From the NCBI GenBank assembly GCA_030829145.1, contig JAURBE010000004.1, positions 1 through 46,391 on the forward strand: DNA of 46,391 bases, read 5' to 3'. This stretch comes from Verrucomicrobiota bacterium. GTDB taxonomy: Bacteria > Verrucomicrobiota > Verrucomicrobiia > Opitutales > Coraliomargaritaceae. The first letter of the stretch is position 1; every line of letters starts with the position of its first letter. Below the pieces are notes generated by a model that saw nothing but the letters and a program-made list of their open reading frames with translations, was not told the origin of the DNA and ran no database searches. Positions 26,281 to 35,122 of this stretch are shown in pieces. Made by a program: the position numbers and the translations under genes.

Positions 26281-27738
26281 TTAACGGTAGAGACGCTGGC
26301 TATGCAGTGAGAGTAGCTTCACGCTGACACACAGCAGGCCGTTGAGAGCCAGCCAATATACAGGGCTTTGGAAGATAAAGTCGACAAAGGCATGACCAAA
26401 GGCCACAGCCATCCCGATTAATAGCATCAACGCACTCATCGCATTCCCTGAAGCTCGAAACAACAGGCACCACACCCAATAGCCGAAGGTGAGTAACAAA
26501 AAGCCACAACCCACGATCCCATATTCACAGAGAAACTGCACAATATCATTGTGTGCATAGTGATACACCTTACGCCCCAACCATCCCTTTCGAGGATGGT
26601 AGCGCACGTAGTAAATCTCTGGGTAGCTTTTCTGGTACATCGGGAAAATATAACGCCATGTACCCGCACCCCAACCTAGCCACAACTCTTCCTGCGCCAT
26701 TTCCCAGGTCACTTTGGTTGTAATGGCACGGGAGTCCTCGTCCGCAGTCATAATGGTTTCCTCGATATCTCCAAAACGCTGTTCAATGTCTTCCACATCA
26801 ACGTATTGAAACATCATATATCCGCCTCCACACATCAGTGCGCCGACGACCAAACTCAGTACAATCGAATTTCGTTTTGAAGTAGAAAACAACCAGCGAC
26901 CGGCAGTTGCGATAAAGAAGCATGCCGTCATCACACCACCAAACAGGATACCCCCGCGCGAAAGCGCCAAACCAATCGAAGTGTACAGCACCGCCACAAA
27001 AACAAACAGCAGCAGGTGCGGGCCGCCACTCCGACCACGTTGCTCTCCTCGATTAAAATGGTAGAAGTACAACACCGCGCAGGCACAAATGATTACGTTC
27101 AAATACGCCACAGCCTCATTGCGGTAGAAAAATGTGCCCCAGAAATTGGCATTTGAAGACTTCACCGACCAGAGCACCGCATCCGCGCCGGAGAACTTCT
27201 GCAAAATTGCAATAATTCCCATTCCTACACCGCTAATCACCAAGCTCCACAGCAGTAGCACCGCGCTGCTACGCCTGCGCACACCGATCCACAAGCCCCA
27301 GACCAAAGTAAACATCGCGGCAAAGCTAACGAGCACTCGAAACGCGTTCATCGGCACGTAGCTACTGTCCACCCCTGTAGGCAACCAACTGATTGCTTCA
27401 ACTGCTTCAACCCACCAGCCACGCTCATCGCGCACTTGCTCCCAAGCGGGATTCAAGCCTTGCAGTGTAATATAAAGCAAAAACGCCAACCCCAGCCAAA
27501 AGACAGGGAAACGCAGCAAGCGATGCATGTTTTTTCGATTCCCATGCTCTCCATCAGTGCCGTTGAAACGCTGCGGTAGCGGTGCAATTGAAAACAACAA
27601 CGTCAGTAAGCCTCCGGCCAGTAAAGTATGCAGCGACCAAAGCTGTACACCGGCAAGCCCCCAAGCAGTAAATGCAAGCGTTAGTGCGCCAGTCAATACG
27701 ACCGCCCATTCACGAGGCGCAACAGATGGAGCTCTCAT
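26281..27738 (-). CDS. O-antigen ligase/polymerase-like membrane protein
   Basis: A 485-residue integral membrane protein with about eleven hydrophobic segments and a large periplasmic loop near residues 300-380. That loop carries the acidic stretch and the WGWGAGTWRYIFP / YVRYHPRKGW / YHYAHNDIVQFLCEYGIVG pattern typical of Wzy_C/O-antigen ligase proteins. Such proteins join or polymerise lipid-linked glycans at the outer face of the inner membrane. The ATG at 27738 follows the kdsD stop by five bases; the open frame continues upstream inside kdsD, but that extension is not protein-like. Whether it acts as ligase or polymerase is not settled. Confidence 0.85.
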   Translation of the reverse strand: MRAPSVAPREWAVVLTGALTLAFTAWGLAGVQLWSLHTLLAGGLLTLLFSIAPLPQRFNGTDGEHGNRKNMHRLLRFPVFWLGLAFLLYITLQGLNPAWEQVRDERGWWVEAVEAISWLPTGVDSSYVPMNAFRVLVSFAAMFTLVWGLWIGVRRRSSAVLLLWSLVISGVGMGIIAILQKFSGADAVLWSVKSSNANFWGTFFYRNEAVAYLNVIICACAVLYFYHFNRGEQRGRSGGPHLLLFVFVAVLYTSIGLALSRGGILFGGVMTACFFIATAGRWLFSTSKRNSIVLSLVVGALMCGGGYMMFQYVDVEDIEQRFGDIEETIMTADEDSRAITTKVTWEMAQEELWLGWGAGTWRYIFPMYQKSYPEIYYVRYHPRKGWLGRKVYHYAHNDIVQFLCEYGIVGCGFLLLTFGYWVWCLLFRASGNAMSALMLLIGMAVAFGHAFVDFIFQSPVYWLALNGLLCVSVKLLSLHSQRLYR

Positions 27739-27743
27739 AAATG

Positions 27744-28730
27744 TTACGAAAAATTCGGTTGGTACACATCGTGCAGGCGTAATAGCCCCAATAACTTGCC
27801 TCCCGATTCGGCGACCACTGGCAGCACAGAGATCTGCGAGCTCCGATCCTCCATCACTCTGACCGCGTCCCCTAACGAAACACCTAGTTGCGTCGAAACC
27901 GGTGACTGCGTCATCCAATCCACTGCTTTGAAATTCAATATATCCCCCGCTTCCGACAATATACGTCGAATATCACCATCCGTAAGAATTCCCATCAATC
28001 TTCCCTCGGCATCGACCACACAGGCCGCACCATGTGGGTACTGCGTCATTCGAATCACCACCTCTCTTAAGGTCTCATCTACTTGCGCGCAGGCGACCTG
28101 CTCCAGGCCGTGCATCACTTCGCCCACTGTCATTAATAAATTTCGCCCCAATTGACCTCCAGGATGATACGTAGCAAATTCCTCCTTGGTCAATGCCCGC
28201 GCCTGCACCAGTGCCGCGGCCAAGGCGTCGCCAATTGCCAAGCTCACCGTCGAACTTGATGTGGGCATTAAATTCAGCGGATCTGCCTCACGCTCGACAC
28301 TACCATCCAACACCACATCAGCCGCCGCCGCGATCGGAGAATCCATATTACCCACAATCGCAATCACCGAAGAATCCAACTTTTTAAACATCGGCATCAA
28401 GCGCAACACTTCCGCTGTACTGCCACTCTTCGACAGAACAATGGTGGGATCCCCAGGCTGATAGACGCCCAAGTCACCATGTATCGCCTCTGCTGCATGC
28501 AAAAAAACCGAGGGTATACCACCACTCGACAACGTCGCGGCCAACTTCGTGCCGATATGCCCCGACTTACCTATGCCACAAATGACCAGCTTACTGTTTG
28601 CTTTTAAAATCACATCCAGTGCACGCTCGAACGCTTCACCAAGCCGCTCTGCCGCGATTTGAATCGCAACTGCCTCTGCCTGCATCGCCTGTCGCCCGAC
28701 TTCGAGCCGATTAAGACCTGTTTTACTCAT
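27744..28730 (-). CDS. kdsD: Arabinose-5-phosphate isomerase (KdsD/KpsF)
   Basis: A 328-residue cytoplasmic enzyme that converts ribulose-5-phosphate to arabinose-5-phosphate for Kdo synthesis. The SIS domain (about 35-180) contains GKSGHIGTKLAATLSSGG, the HAAEAIHGDLG segment with the conserved histidine, and SKSGSTAEV. Two CBS domains follow (about 205-325). The domain order is standard. It is followed after five bases by the O-antigen ligase-like gene, consistent with a lipopolysaccharide core or capsule role. Confidence 0.93.
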   Translation of the reverse strand: MSKTGLNRLEVGRQAMQAEAVAIQIAAERLGEAFERALDVILKANSKLVICGIGKSGHIGTKLAATLSSGGIPSVFLHAAEAIHGDLGVYQPGDPTIVLSKSGSTAEVLRLMPMFKKLDSSVIAIVGNMDSPIAAAADVVLDGSVEREADPLNLMPTSSSTVSLAIGDALAAALVQARALTKEEFATYHPGGQLGRNLLMTVGEVMHGLEQVACAQVDETLREVVIRMTQYPHGAACVVDAEGRLMGILTDGDIRRILSEAGDILNFKAVDWMTQSPVSTQLGVSLGDAVRVMEDRSSQISVLPVVAESGGKLLGLLRLHDVYQPNFS

Positions 28731-28926
28731 ATCATAGAGCTAACCTGCTCCTGCAAGAAGGTAAAGCACTTTGCCCAAGGCATTCTTGCCCCAGCGCCAA
28801 CCACTAGCCCGACATCCAAACCGAAATCAACTAGATCGATTGAGTCCTGCTCCGCTTTCAAGCTCGCCACTTCAGCATCATGCGCTAATCTTAATTTCAC
28901 AATCAACTAATAAACTCACCACCTTT

Positions 28927-29703
28927 ATGATTAAAAAAATATTCCTCTACGTTGTCATTTTCGCAATTACTGCCGTTGCTGTGATTTATTTCTTTGGCTC
29001 AAGCGCACTCAACAAAGGCATCAAAACAGGCGTTGAGAAATTCGGTCCAGAGGTCACTCAGACACCTATCCGCTTGGATGCGGTCGACCTGTCAATCCTG
29101 TCGGGCAACGGCACACTTACTGGCCTCTATGTCGGCAACCCTGATGGCTACAACAGCGAAAACATCTTCGCGCTCGGCCAAATAGACATCGATATCGATA
29201 CGAGTTCGGTCTTTAGCGATCAGATTGTCATCAACCACATTCATATTCAAAAACCCGAAATCAGCTATGAAAAGACTTTGATCAGCTCCAACATCAAAGC
29301 ACTGCTGCAAAACATCGAAGCATTTGCCGGTGCTGCCGAGGCTGCGGAATCAACACCGGCTGCAGAGTCCGAAGACGGCAGTTCTGCAGCTGATGGATCT
29401 TCCAAACAAGTGATCATTCGCGAACTGATCATCGAGGACGGCACTATTTTTGTAGGGCTAATGGGAGCGGGTACGACGATACCGCTGCCTCGTATCCAGA
29501 TGAAAGATATAGGTGAGACTGGCAACCAGAAGAGCATGGCCGAAGTGCTCGATTTGATAGTAACCGAAGTGCTCAAGTCCATTGGCCCAGCGATCGCAAA
29601 TGGCGGCAACGTCCTCGGACAAGAGGGAAAACATGCACTCAAAGAAGGTGAAGATGCACTGGAAAAAGCGACGGATAGCATCAAAGGCCTTTTCGGCCAA
29701 TAA
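28927..29703 (+). CDS. AsmA/DUF748-like membrane-anchored protein
   Basis: A 258-residue protein with one N-terminal transmembrane helix (about 4-24). A beta-rich domain follows with the AsmA-type pattern VTQTPIRLDAVDLSILSGNGTLTGLYVGNPDGY, then strands IDIDIDTSSVFSDQIVINHIHIQKPEISYE. An Ala/Ser/Glu-rich linker (about 130-160) separates a second strand region and a charged C-terminal helix. AsmA-family proteins take part in envelope lipid traffic. The ATG at 28927 is chosen because the longer open frame from 28771 would add 52 residues without family resemblance. The exact role is unknown. Confidence 0.75.
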   Translation: MIKKIFLYVVIFAITAVAVIYFFGSSALNKGIKTGVEKFGPEVTQTPIRLDAVDLSILSGNGTLTGLYVGNPDGYNSENIFALGQIDIDIDTSSVFSDQIVINHIHIQKPEISYEKTLISSNIKALLQNIEAFAGAAEAAESTPAAESEDGSSAADGSSKQVIIRELIIEDGTIFVGLMGAGTTIPLPRIQMKDIGETGNQKSMAEVLDLIVTEVLKSIGPAIANGGNVLGQEGKHALKEGEDALEKATDSIKGLFGQ

Positions 29704-29803
29704 GCATCGTCTCGCTTACCTTTACATGGCGTGCCTATAAAGCCGTGCCTTTAGGCTGCTATAAAAAATCTGATCTCATATTAGGCTCCCCAACCCCCTC
29801 CCA

Positions 29804-29841
29804 AACAAAACGGGGAAATGCGGTGACGCATTTCCCCGTTT
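29804..29841 (-). terminator. Terminator of argG
   Basis: A perfect 15-pair stem AAACGGGGAAATGCG / CGCATTTCCCCGTTT (29808-29822 and 29827-29841) with a GTGA loop lies between the convergent AsmA-like gene and argG. On the minus strand it is followed by TTGTTT after the TTT of the stem, which suits argG. Confidence 0.85.
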
Positions 29842-29867
29842 GAATCGCTTGTTTTAAATGACTAAAA

Positions 29868-31121
<1,254 letters not shown>

Positions 31122-31384
31122 AATCTCTTTAGGAGTTAGGCGAAGGCGCTACAGATGCAAGCGGAAAGCGGCAGGATTTGCGAGTGGGTGATGTTAATCG
31201 ATGTCAGCCATCGAACGTGGCGTGCGAGTTGACACGCGCCCGCAGTGCTTGGGAGCTAAGGCAACGCACCAACACGACGCAGGCCCGCGCAAGCGCGGAC
31301 ACCACGAAATTGACGGCCCAAGTGCCACCTCGAGCGATCGCACCACACCGACGCGGACCACGCGGAGGTGGTCCCTCCCTTCTA
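31122..31384. other. Noncoding region upstream of argG
   Basis: This is the region upstream of argG. It holds no supported gene, but has G+C-rich short palindromes (CGCGCAAGCGCG near 31290) and a solo hairpin unit of the dispersed repeat at 31353-31379. The promoter of argG must lie here, but no convincing sigma-70 site stood out. Confidence 0.5.
31353..31379 (+). repeat. Solo hairpin unit of the dispersed repeat (copy C)
   Basis: The stem-loop GGACCAC-GCGGAG-GTGGTCC (31355-31374) is flanked by GC before and CCCTCCC after, the same layout as the right-hand units of copies A and B. Its stem differs from theirs at one pair (C-G instead of G-C) and stays fully paired. The left unit and the terminal repeats of the full element are absent. 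Confidence 0.75.
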
Positions 31385-31386
31385 AA

Positions 31387-31419
31387 CAAAAAAGCCCCCC
31401 GGAAACCGGGGGGCTTTTG
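31387..31419 (-). terminator. Terminator of the porin gene
   Basis: The perfect stem AAAAGCCCCCCGG / CCGGGGGGCTTTT with an AAA loop is followed on the minus strand by TTGTTT. It lies 42 bases after the porin stop, between it and the region upstream of argG. Confidence 0.92.
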
Positions 31420-31460
31420 AAATGTAATTTTTCTTTACGATCTAATCAGGCAGGGCCCAA

Positions 31461-32507
31461 TTAGAAAGAGAAGAGCAACTCAACAGCAAGTTCGACTACG
31501 TCATCATCTCCATTAGCTCCGTCCTCCAACTCTCCATAAGAGATCTCTGTGATCAGAGCGAGGTTATCGGCAAGCGCTTTGTTGTGAGCCAATGTGTATT
31601 TCATGATTTCAAGCGCATCAGCTGCACCATCATCAACTTCTTCGTAGCTAAGGCGAGCAGTCACAGACGAATCATCACTGTAAGCGTAATTAGCCATCAA
31701 CAAGCCACTAAGAACATCAACATCATCACTAGATTCAGTAATGGCGTCAAACGCACCGCTTTCGCTGTTGCCGAAGTTCACTTCAGCAGCGAAAAGCCAT
31801 GCGCCTGTTTCGTAGGTTACATATGTGTTGATGATGTAAGTATCGCCATCAGCGTCACCATCTTCAAACGCACCTCCAAGAAAACCAGTGACACCGTCAC
31901 CAAGGTCTTGCGCGTACGCTAGCTCAATAGCATAGCTGCCGTCACCATTATTGTTACCATCGCCACCGAGAGCACCCTTGCCTGCCGCAAAGGAACCAGC
32001 AAAGGCTTCATCTTGAATCGAGATACCGAAGAATGTGGCATCAGATTCGCGAGTGTATTTCACACCCTGTGCATAGCCTGGAAGACCAGACACGGAATAG
32101 GCTGTAGAGTACTGGTAAAGACCAGTTGGCTCGAAAGCTTCGAAACCAAGCATCGATGCATAGCGACCAGCAGTAACAACATCACCATTGGCAAGTGCAT
32201 AGTTCACGAACGCTTGCTCAACGAGCTCACCATCTTCACCAGCAGGAATCAGGCTGTCACCTTCATACTGAAGATCGATTTGTGCAGTGACGGTGTCGAA
32301 ATCGAACAACCAGCTGATTTCAACTTGGTCGACCTCGAAGCTGTTTTCGCCGCCATCCATCGAAGGGCTGTCTGAGTCAGTATCAGTGTGCGAATAAGAG
32401 GAATCAACAAAGCCTTCGAAAGAAAGGAAATCGTTCACAACGATTTCACCCATCGAAAAGCTGGAAGCTGCAACAAATGCAGATGCGATAGCTATTTTAT
32501 TTTTCAT
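31461..32507 (-). CDS. Outer-membrane beta-barrel porin (OmpL-like/BBP2 type)
   Basis: A 348-residue exported protein with a signal peptide (about 1-20, cleaved before EIVVNDF). The N-terminal strand DFLSFEGFVDSSYSHT is typical of verrucomicrobial putative beta-barrel porins. Many amphipathic strands with acidic, Gly/Asn/Asp-rich turns follow, and the protein ends LLFSF with a C-terminal phenylalanine, the outer-membrane signature. The strong acidic bias suits a marine outer-membrane protein. Likely a general diffusion porin; the substrate is unknown. It has its own strong terminator and a long upstream gap, consistent with high expression. Confidence 0.82.
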   Translation of the reverse strand: MKNKIAIASAFVAASSFSMGEIVVNDFLSFEGFVDSSYSHTDTDSDSPSMDGGENSFEVDQVEISWLFDFDTVTAQIDLQYEGDSLIPAGEDGELVEQAFVNYALANGDVVTAGRYASMLGFEAFEPTGLYQYSTAYSVSGLPGYAQGVKYTRESDATFFGISIQDEAFAGSFAAGKGALGGDGNNNGDGSYAIELAYAQDLGDGVTGFLGGAFEDGDADGDTYIINTYVTYETGAWLFAAEVNFGNSESGAFDAITESSDDVDVLSGLLMANYAYSDDSSVTARLSYEEVDDGAADALEIMKYTLAHNKALADNLALITEISYGELEDGANGDDDVVELAVELLFSF

Positions 32508-32582
32508 AGTGTAGTTTGTATTGTTTGTTTTGTTTATTTTGCTTTTCAGCAGCGCCCGCTGGCTCAGATGAGCCTGCGGTGA

Positions 32583-33164
32583 CTACTGGAAATTGGGTTT
32601 TAGGACGGTCAGTACCTGACCATTACGGAAACTCACCTTGCCGCGCAGCGCATTCGGATCAGCACGGATACTGGTTTCGTAATAAAAAACTTCATCCACG
32701 CGGGGCTTGAGCGAGTCCACTGAACGCGGCGGCGCTCCCAAGGCATCGATGACCGTCTCAACAGACACACCGGGGCGGACGGCCTCCCACTGCGCTTCCT
32801 GTGTCCAGCGCAGGTTACGCCATGCGCTGTTAGCCAAAATATCGTACGTCGCAGTATTGCCTAAAATACCCTGACTCGGCACCGACTGACTGCCACTTGC
32901 AGCTAATACCTTGACCTCCTTGGTTTCTTGCTCCGCTTCAGCTAAGCGTGCTTCAAGCTCTGCAATGCGCTGCTCAGAGACGGTCGATGCAGGTGCTGGC
33001 TGATTCTTTTCAGAATCCGCGAGACGAGCTTCCATCTCCAACAGACGCGCTTCTAATCGCGCCATACGGTCTTCAGTGGCATCCGTGTCGGCTGCATACA
33101 AAGGAGTGAACAACACTGTAGCTGCAAGCACAGCAACACGGGCATGAGGTAGTTTAATACGCAT
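32583..33164 (-). CDS. Exported coiled-coil protein with BamE/SmpA-like C-terminal domain
   Basis: A 193-residue protein of unknown function. A signal peptide (1-24, cleaved at LYAAD) precedes a heptad-rich coiled coil (about 28-85, MARLEARLLEMEARLADSE). The C-terminal domain (about 105-193) has the pattern W-(x)n-VRPGVSVETVIDALGAPPR ... EVFYYE ... GKVSFRNGQVLTV, which resembles the SmpA/OmlA (BamE) fold, here without the lipobox cysteine. It lies 75 bases upstream of the porin gene on the same strand and could be co-transcribed. A role in outer-membrane assembly is possible but not shown. Confidence 0.68.
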   Translation of the reverse strand: MRIKLPHARVAVLAATVLFTPLYAADTDATEDRMARLEARLLEMEARLADSEKNQPAPASTVSEQRIAELEARLAEAEQETKEVKVLAASGSQSVPSQGILGNTATYDILANSAWRNLRWTQEAQWEAVRPGVSVETVIDALGAPPRSVDSLKPRVDEVFYYETSIRADPNALRGKVSFRNGQVLTVLKPNFQ

Positions 33165-33298
33165 ATGTTGAAAACCTATAAGGCTTTTATATCAGCTTGA
33201 AGCAAGCAAAAAAAAATAACCGTTTACGTAGCAAAAATCCTACGTTACTTAAGAAAACGCGCCCTTATGGCGCAGAAAATCCCACTCTTTTCCAAATC

Positions 33299-33685
33299 AT
33301 GCAGTCCAATCGCTCTCTACTTTACCACTGTTGCGGCAGTCTCTTTGCTCTCAGCGCTGTATTGCTAGGCGCATTTGGTGCGCATGCACTCAAGGAGACG
33401 CTCATCGCACACGACTCAGTCGCCACTTGGGAAACCGCGGTACGCTACCAAATGTGGCACGCTCTCGCCTTATTGATACTGCCTCACTGCCCACAATCGC
33501 AGCGTATACGGCGCGCCACAGGCATCTGCTTCATCGTCGGCATCGTGCTATTTTCGGGCTCACTCTATGGTCTCGCTCTCGACGGCCCTAAATGGCTGGG
33601 GCCAATCACTCCGCTCGGCGGTATCAGCTTCCTCTGCGGTTGGTCACTGCTGTTATATTCGAGTTTTAAGTCAGGTAGCGCGTAA
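33299..33685 (+). CDS. DUF423 family membrane protein
   Basis: A 128-residue membrane protein of the DUF423 (YwdK/YgdD) family. It shows four hydrophobic helices, the N-terminal VLLGAFGAHALKETL signature, WETAVRYQMWHALALL, FSGSLYGLAL and the PLGGISFLCGW block near the end. Function is unknown. The ATG at 33299 is chosen because the open frame upstream to a TTG at 33197 would add 34 charged residues not typical of the family. Confidence 0.9.
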   Translation: MQSNRSLLYHCCGSLFALSAVLLGAFGAHALKETLIAHDSVATWETAVRYQMWHALALLILPHCPQSQRIRRATGICFIVGIVLFSGSLYGLALDGPKWLGPITPLGGISFLCGWSLLLYSSFKSGSA

Positions 33686-33811
33686 CTGACAAAACTGGGC
33701 TCAAGCGTGACTATTAAACTCGAACGACGCTTAGGTCACTCTAGCCTTAATTGCCAATAAAGCATCGACTAGCCGCAAAGAACCTATTCACATCTGCCAG
33801 CAAGTGCTACT

Positions 33812-35101
33812 ATGCCTCAGTTTGATTACAAAGCTCGCCAACCAGATGGCACCACTACCACTGGGACGATCGAATCTGCCGATCGCCGCCAGGCTACGCA
33901 GCGCCTTAGAGAACAGAAGCTCAGCCCAATCACATTGAAAGAAGCGCGCACCGCAAAGCGCTCGGCATTGGGCACGCTACGCGAAAAGGCCAAGTCCCTC
34001 ACCGCATCCAAACGGCAGAGCGCAGAGACAGACCCACTCAGTGTGCAACCTAGCAAAGGTACTCCCAAGCGCGAGAAAGTCGGCCTCGCCTTCCTGACAC
34101 GCTTGCTGGAGCTACATGCCTCGGGTCTGCCGATCGGCGACGCAATCCGCATCCTCAGCCAGCGACTCAGCGACTCAGAGCAAAAACAACTGGCTGGCTC
34201 CATCTGGCGCGACCTCAGCGAAGGTGCGACACTGGCTGGTGCCTTGACTCGGCAGTCTCTCTATTTCTCAGGATCGATCAGCTACGTGATCGAAGCGGGC
34301 GAAGCCACGGGTAATCTCACACCTATTTTGCGCAAGGTGATCGATTTTCTGGAGGAAAAGCAGGCAATTCGCCAAAAAATGATTACCAGCATGGCATATC
34401 CGGGGTTCATCTGCACCGTCGCCTTCGGCGTGGTGATTATTTTCCTCACCGTACTACTGCCGCAGATTCAAGGCATGCTCGACCGTCTCGGGGGCGAAAT
34501 GACCTGGAGTGCGCAACTGCTCATGGACGGCTCGGCATTTTTAATCAAATTTGGCCCGTTCCTACTCATTGCTCTAGTGCTCGCCGCCGTGGCCCTAGGC
34601 CAATGGCGCAAGCGCCCTACAGGACGCAAAAAGTCCGATAAATGGTTCTTAAAACTACCGCTGTTGGGTAAGATCTTCTACTACTCGGACCTGTTTCAAT
34701 CCGGCAATCTAGTCAGCACCCTACTTGAGAGTGGCATTAATACCACTGAAGTACTGCGCCTGACTGAACGCACCATTAAAAACACCGAACTGCGTGAACG
34801 CTTCCATACCGCCCGCGGTCAGGTCAACGAAGGGCTCTCGATCGCACAGGCATTTAAGCGCAACGCATTCATGCCTGATTTGGCAGTCGATATTTTAACC
34901 GTCGGTGAAAATACTGGCAATCTAGGGCACAGCATGTCGGAAGTGACTAAAGGCTTCCGCCTCGAACTGACCAAGCGCCTCGGGCTACTGACCAACCTGG
35001 TGGCGTCGGGCGCGTTAATCTGCGCATTTTTGATGGTCGCACTGATCGCGATTGGTATCGTGACGAGCGTGTTTCAAGTCAGCCAGACGCTCTCAAACTA
35101 G
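33812..35101 (+). CDS. Type II secretion / type IV pilus inner-membrane protein (GspF/PilC)
   Basis: A 429-residue inner-membrane protein. The first 45 residues match the GspF N-terminal motif (MPQFDYKARQPDGTTTTGTIES). Two homologous T2SF domains follow, one at about 90-220 and one at about 290-420 (LLESGINTTEVLRLTERTI; VGENTGNLGHSMSEV), each with hydrophobic helices. It assembles pseudopili for type II secretion or type IV pili. No other gsp or pil gene lies nearby. A basic Ser/Lys-rich linker (about 47-90) is longer than usual. Whether it is PilC or GspF cannot be decided from this gene alone. Confidence 0.92.
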   Translation: MPQFDYKARQPDGTTTTGTIESADRRQATQRLREQKLSPITLKEARTAKRSALGTLREKAKSLTASKRQSAETDPLSVQPSKGTPKREKVGLAFLTRLLELHASGLPIGDAIRILSQRLSDSEQKQLAGSIWRDLSEGATLAGALTRQSLYFSGSISYVIEAGEATGNLTPILRKVIDFLEEKQAIRQKMITSMAYPGFICTVAFGVVIIFLTVLLPQIQGMLDRLGGEMTWSAQLLMDGSAFLIKFGPFLLIALVLAAVALGQWRKRPTGRKKSDKWFLKLPLLGKIFYYSDLFQSGNLVSTLLESGINTTEVLRLTERTIKNTELRERFHTARGQVNEGLSIAQAFKRNAFMPDLAVDILTVGENTGNLGHSMSEVTKGFRLELTKRLGLLTNLVASGALICAFLMVALIAIGIVTSVFQVSQTLSN

Positions 35102-35122
35102 CGCAATGCTAACACTGCGTCG

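Noticed and set aside
27739-27918. Longer N terminus of the O-antigen ligase-like protein
   Set aside because: It lies inside kdsD in another frame and is not membrane-protein-like.
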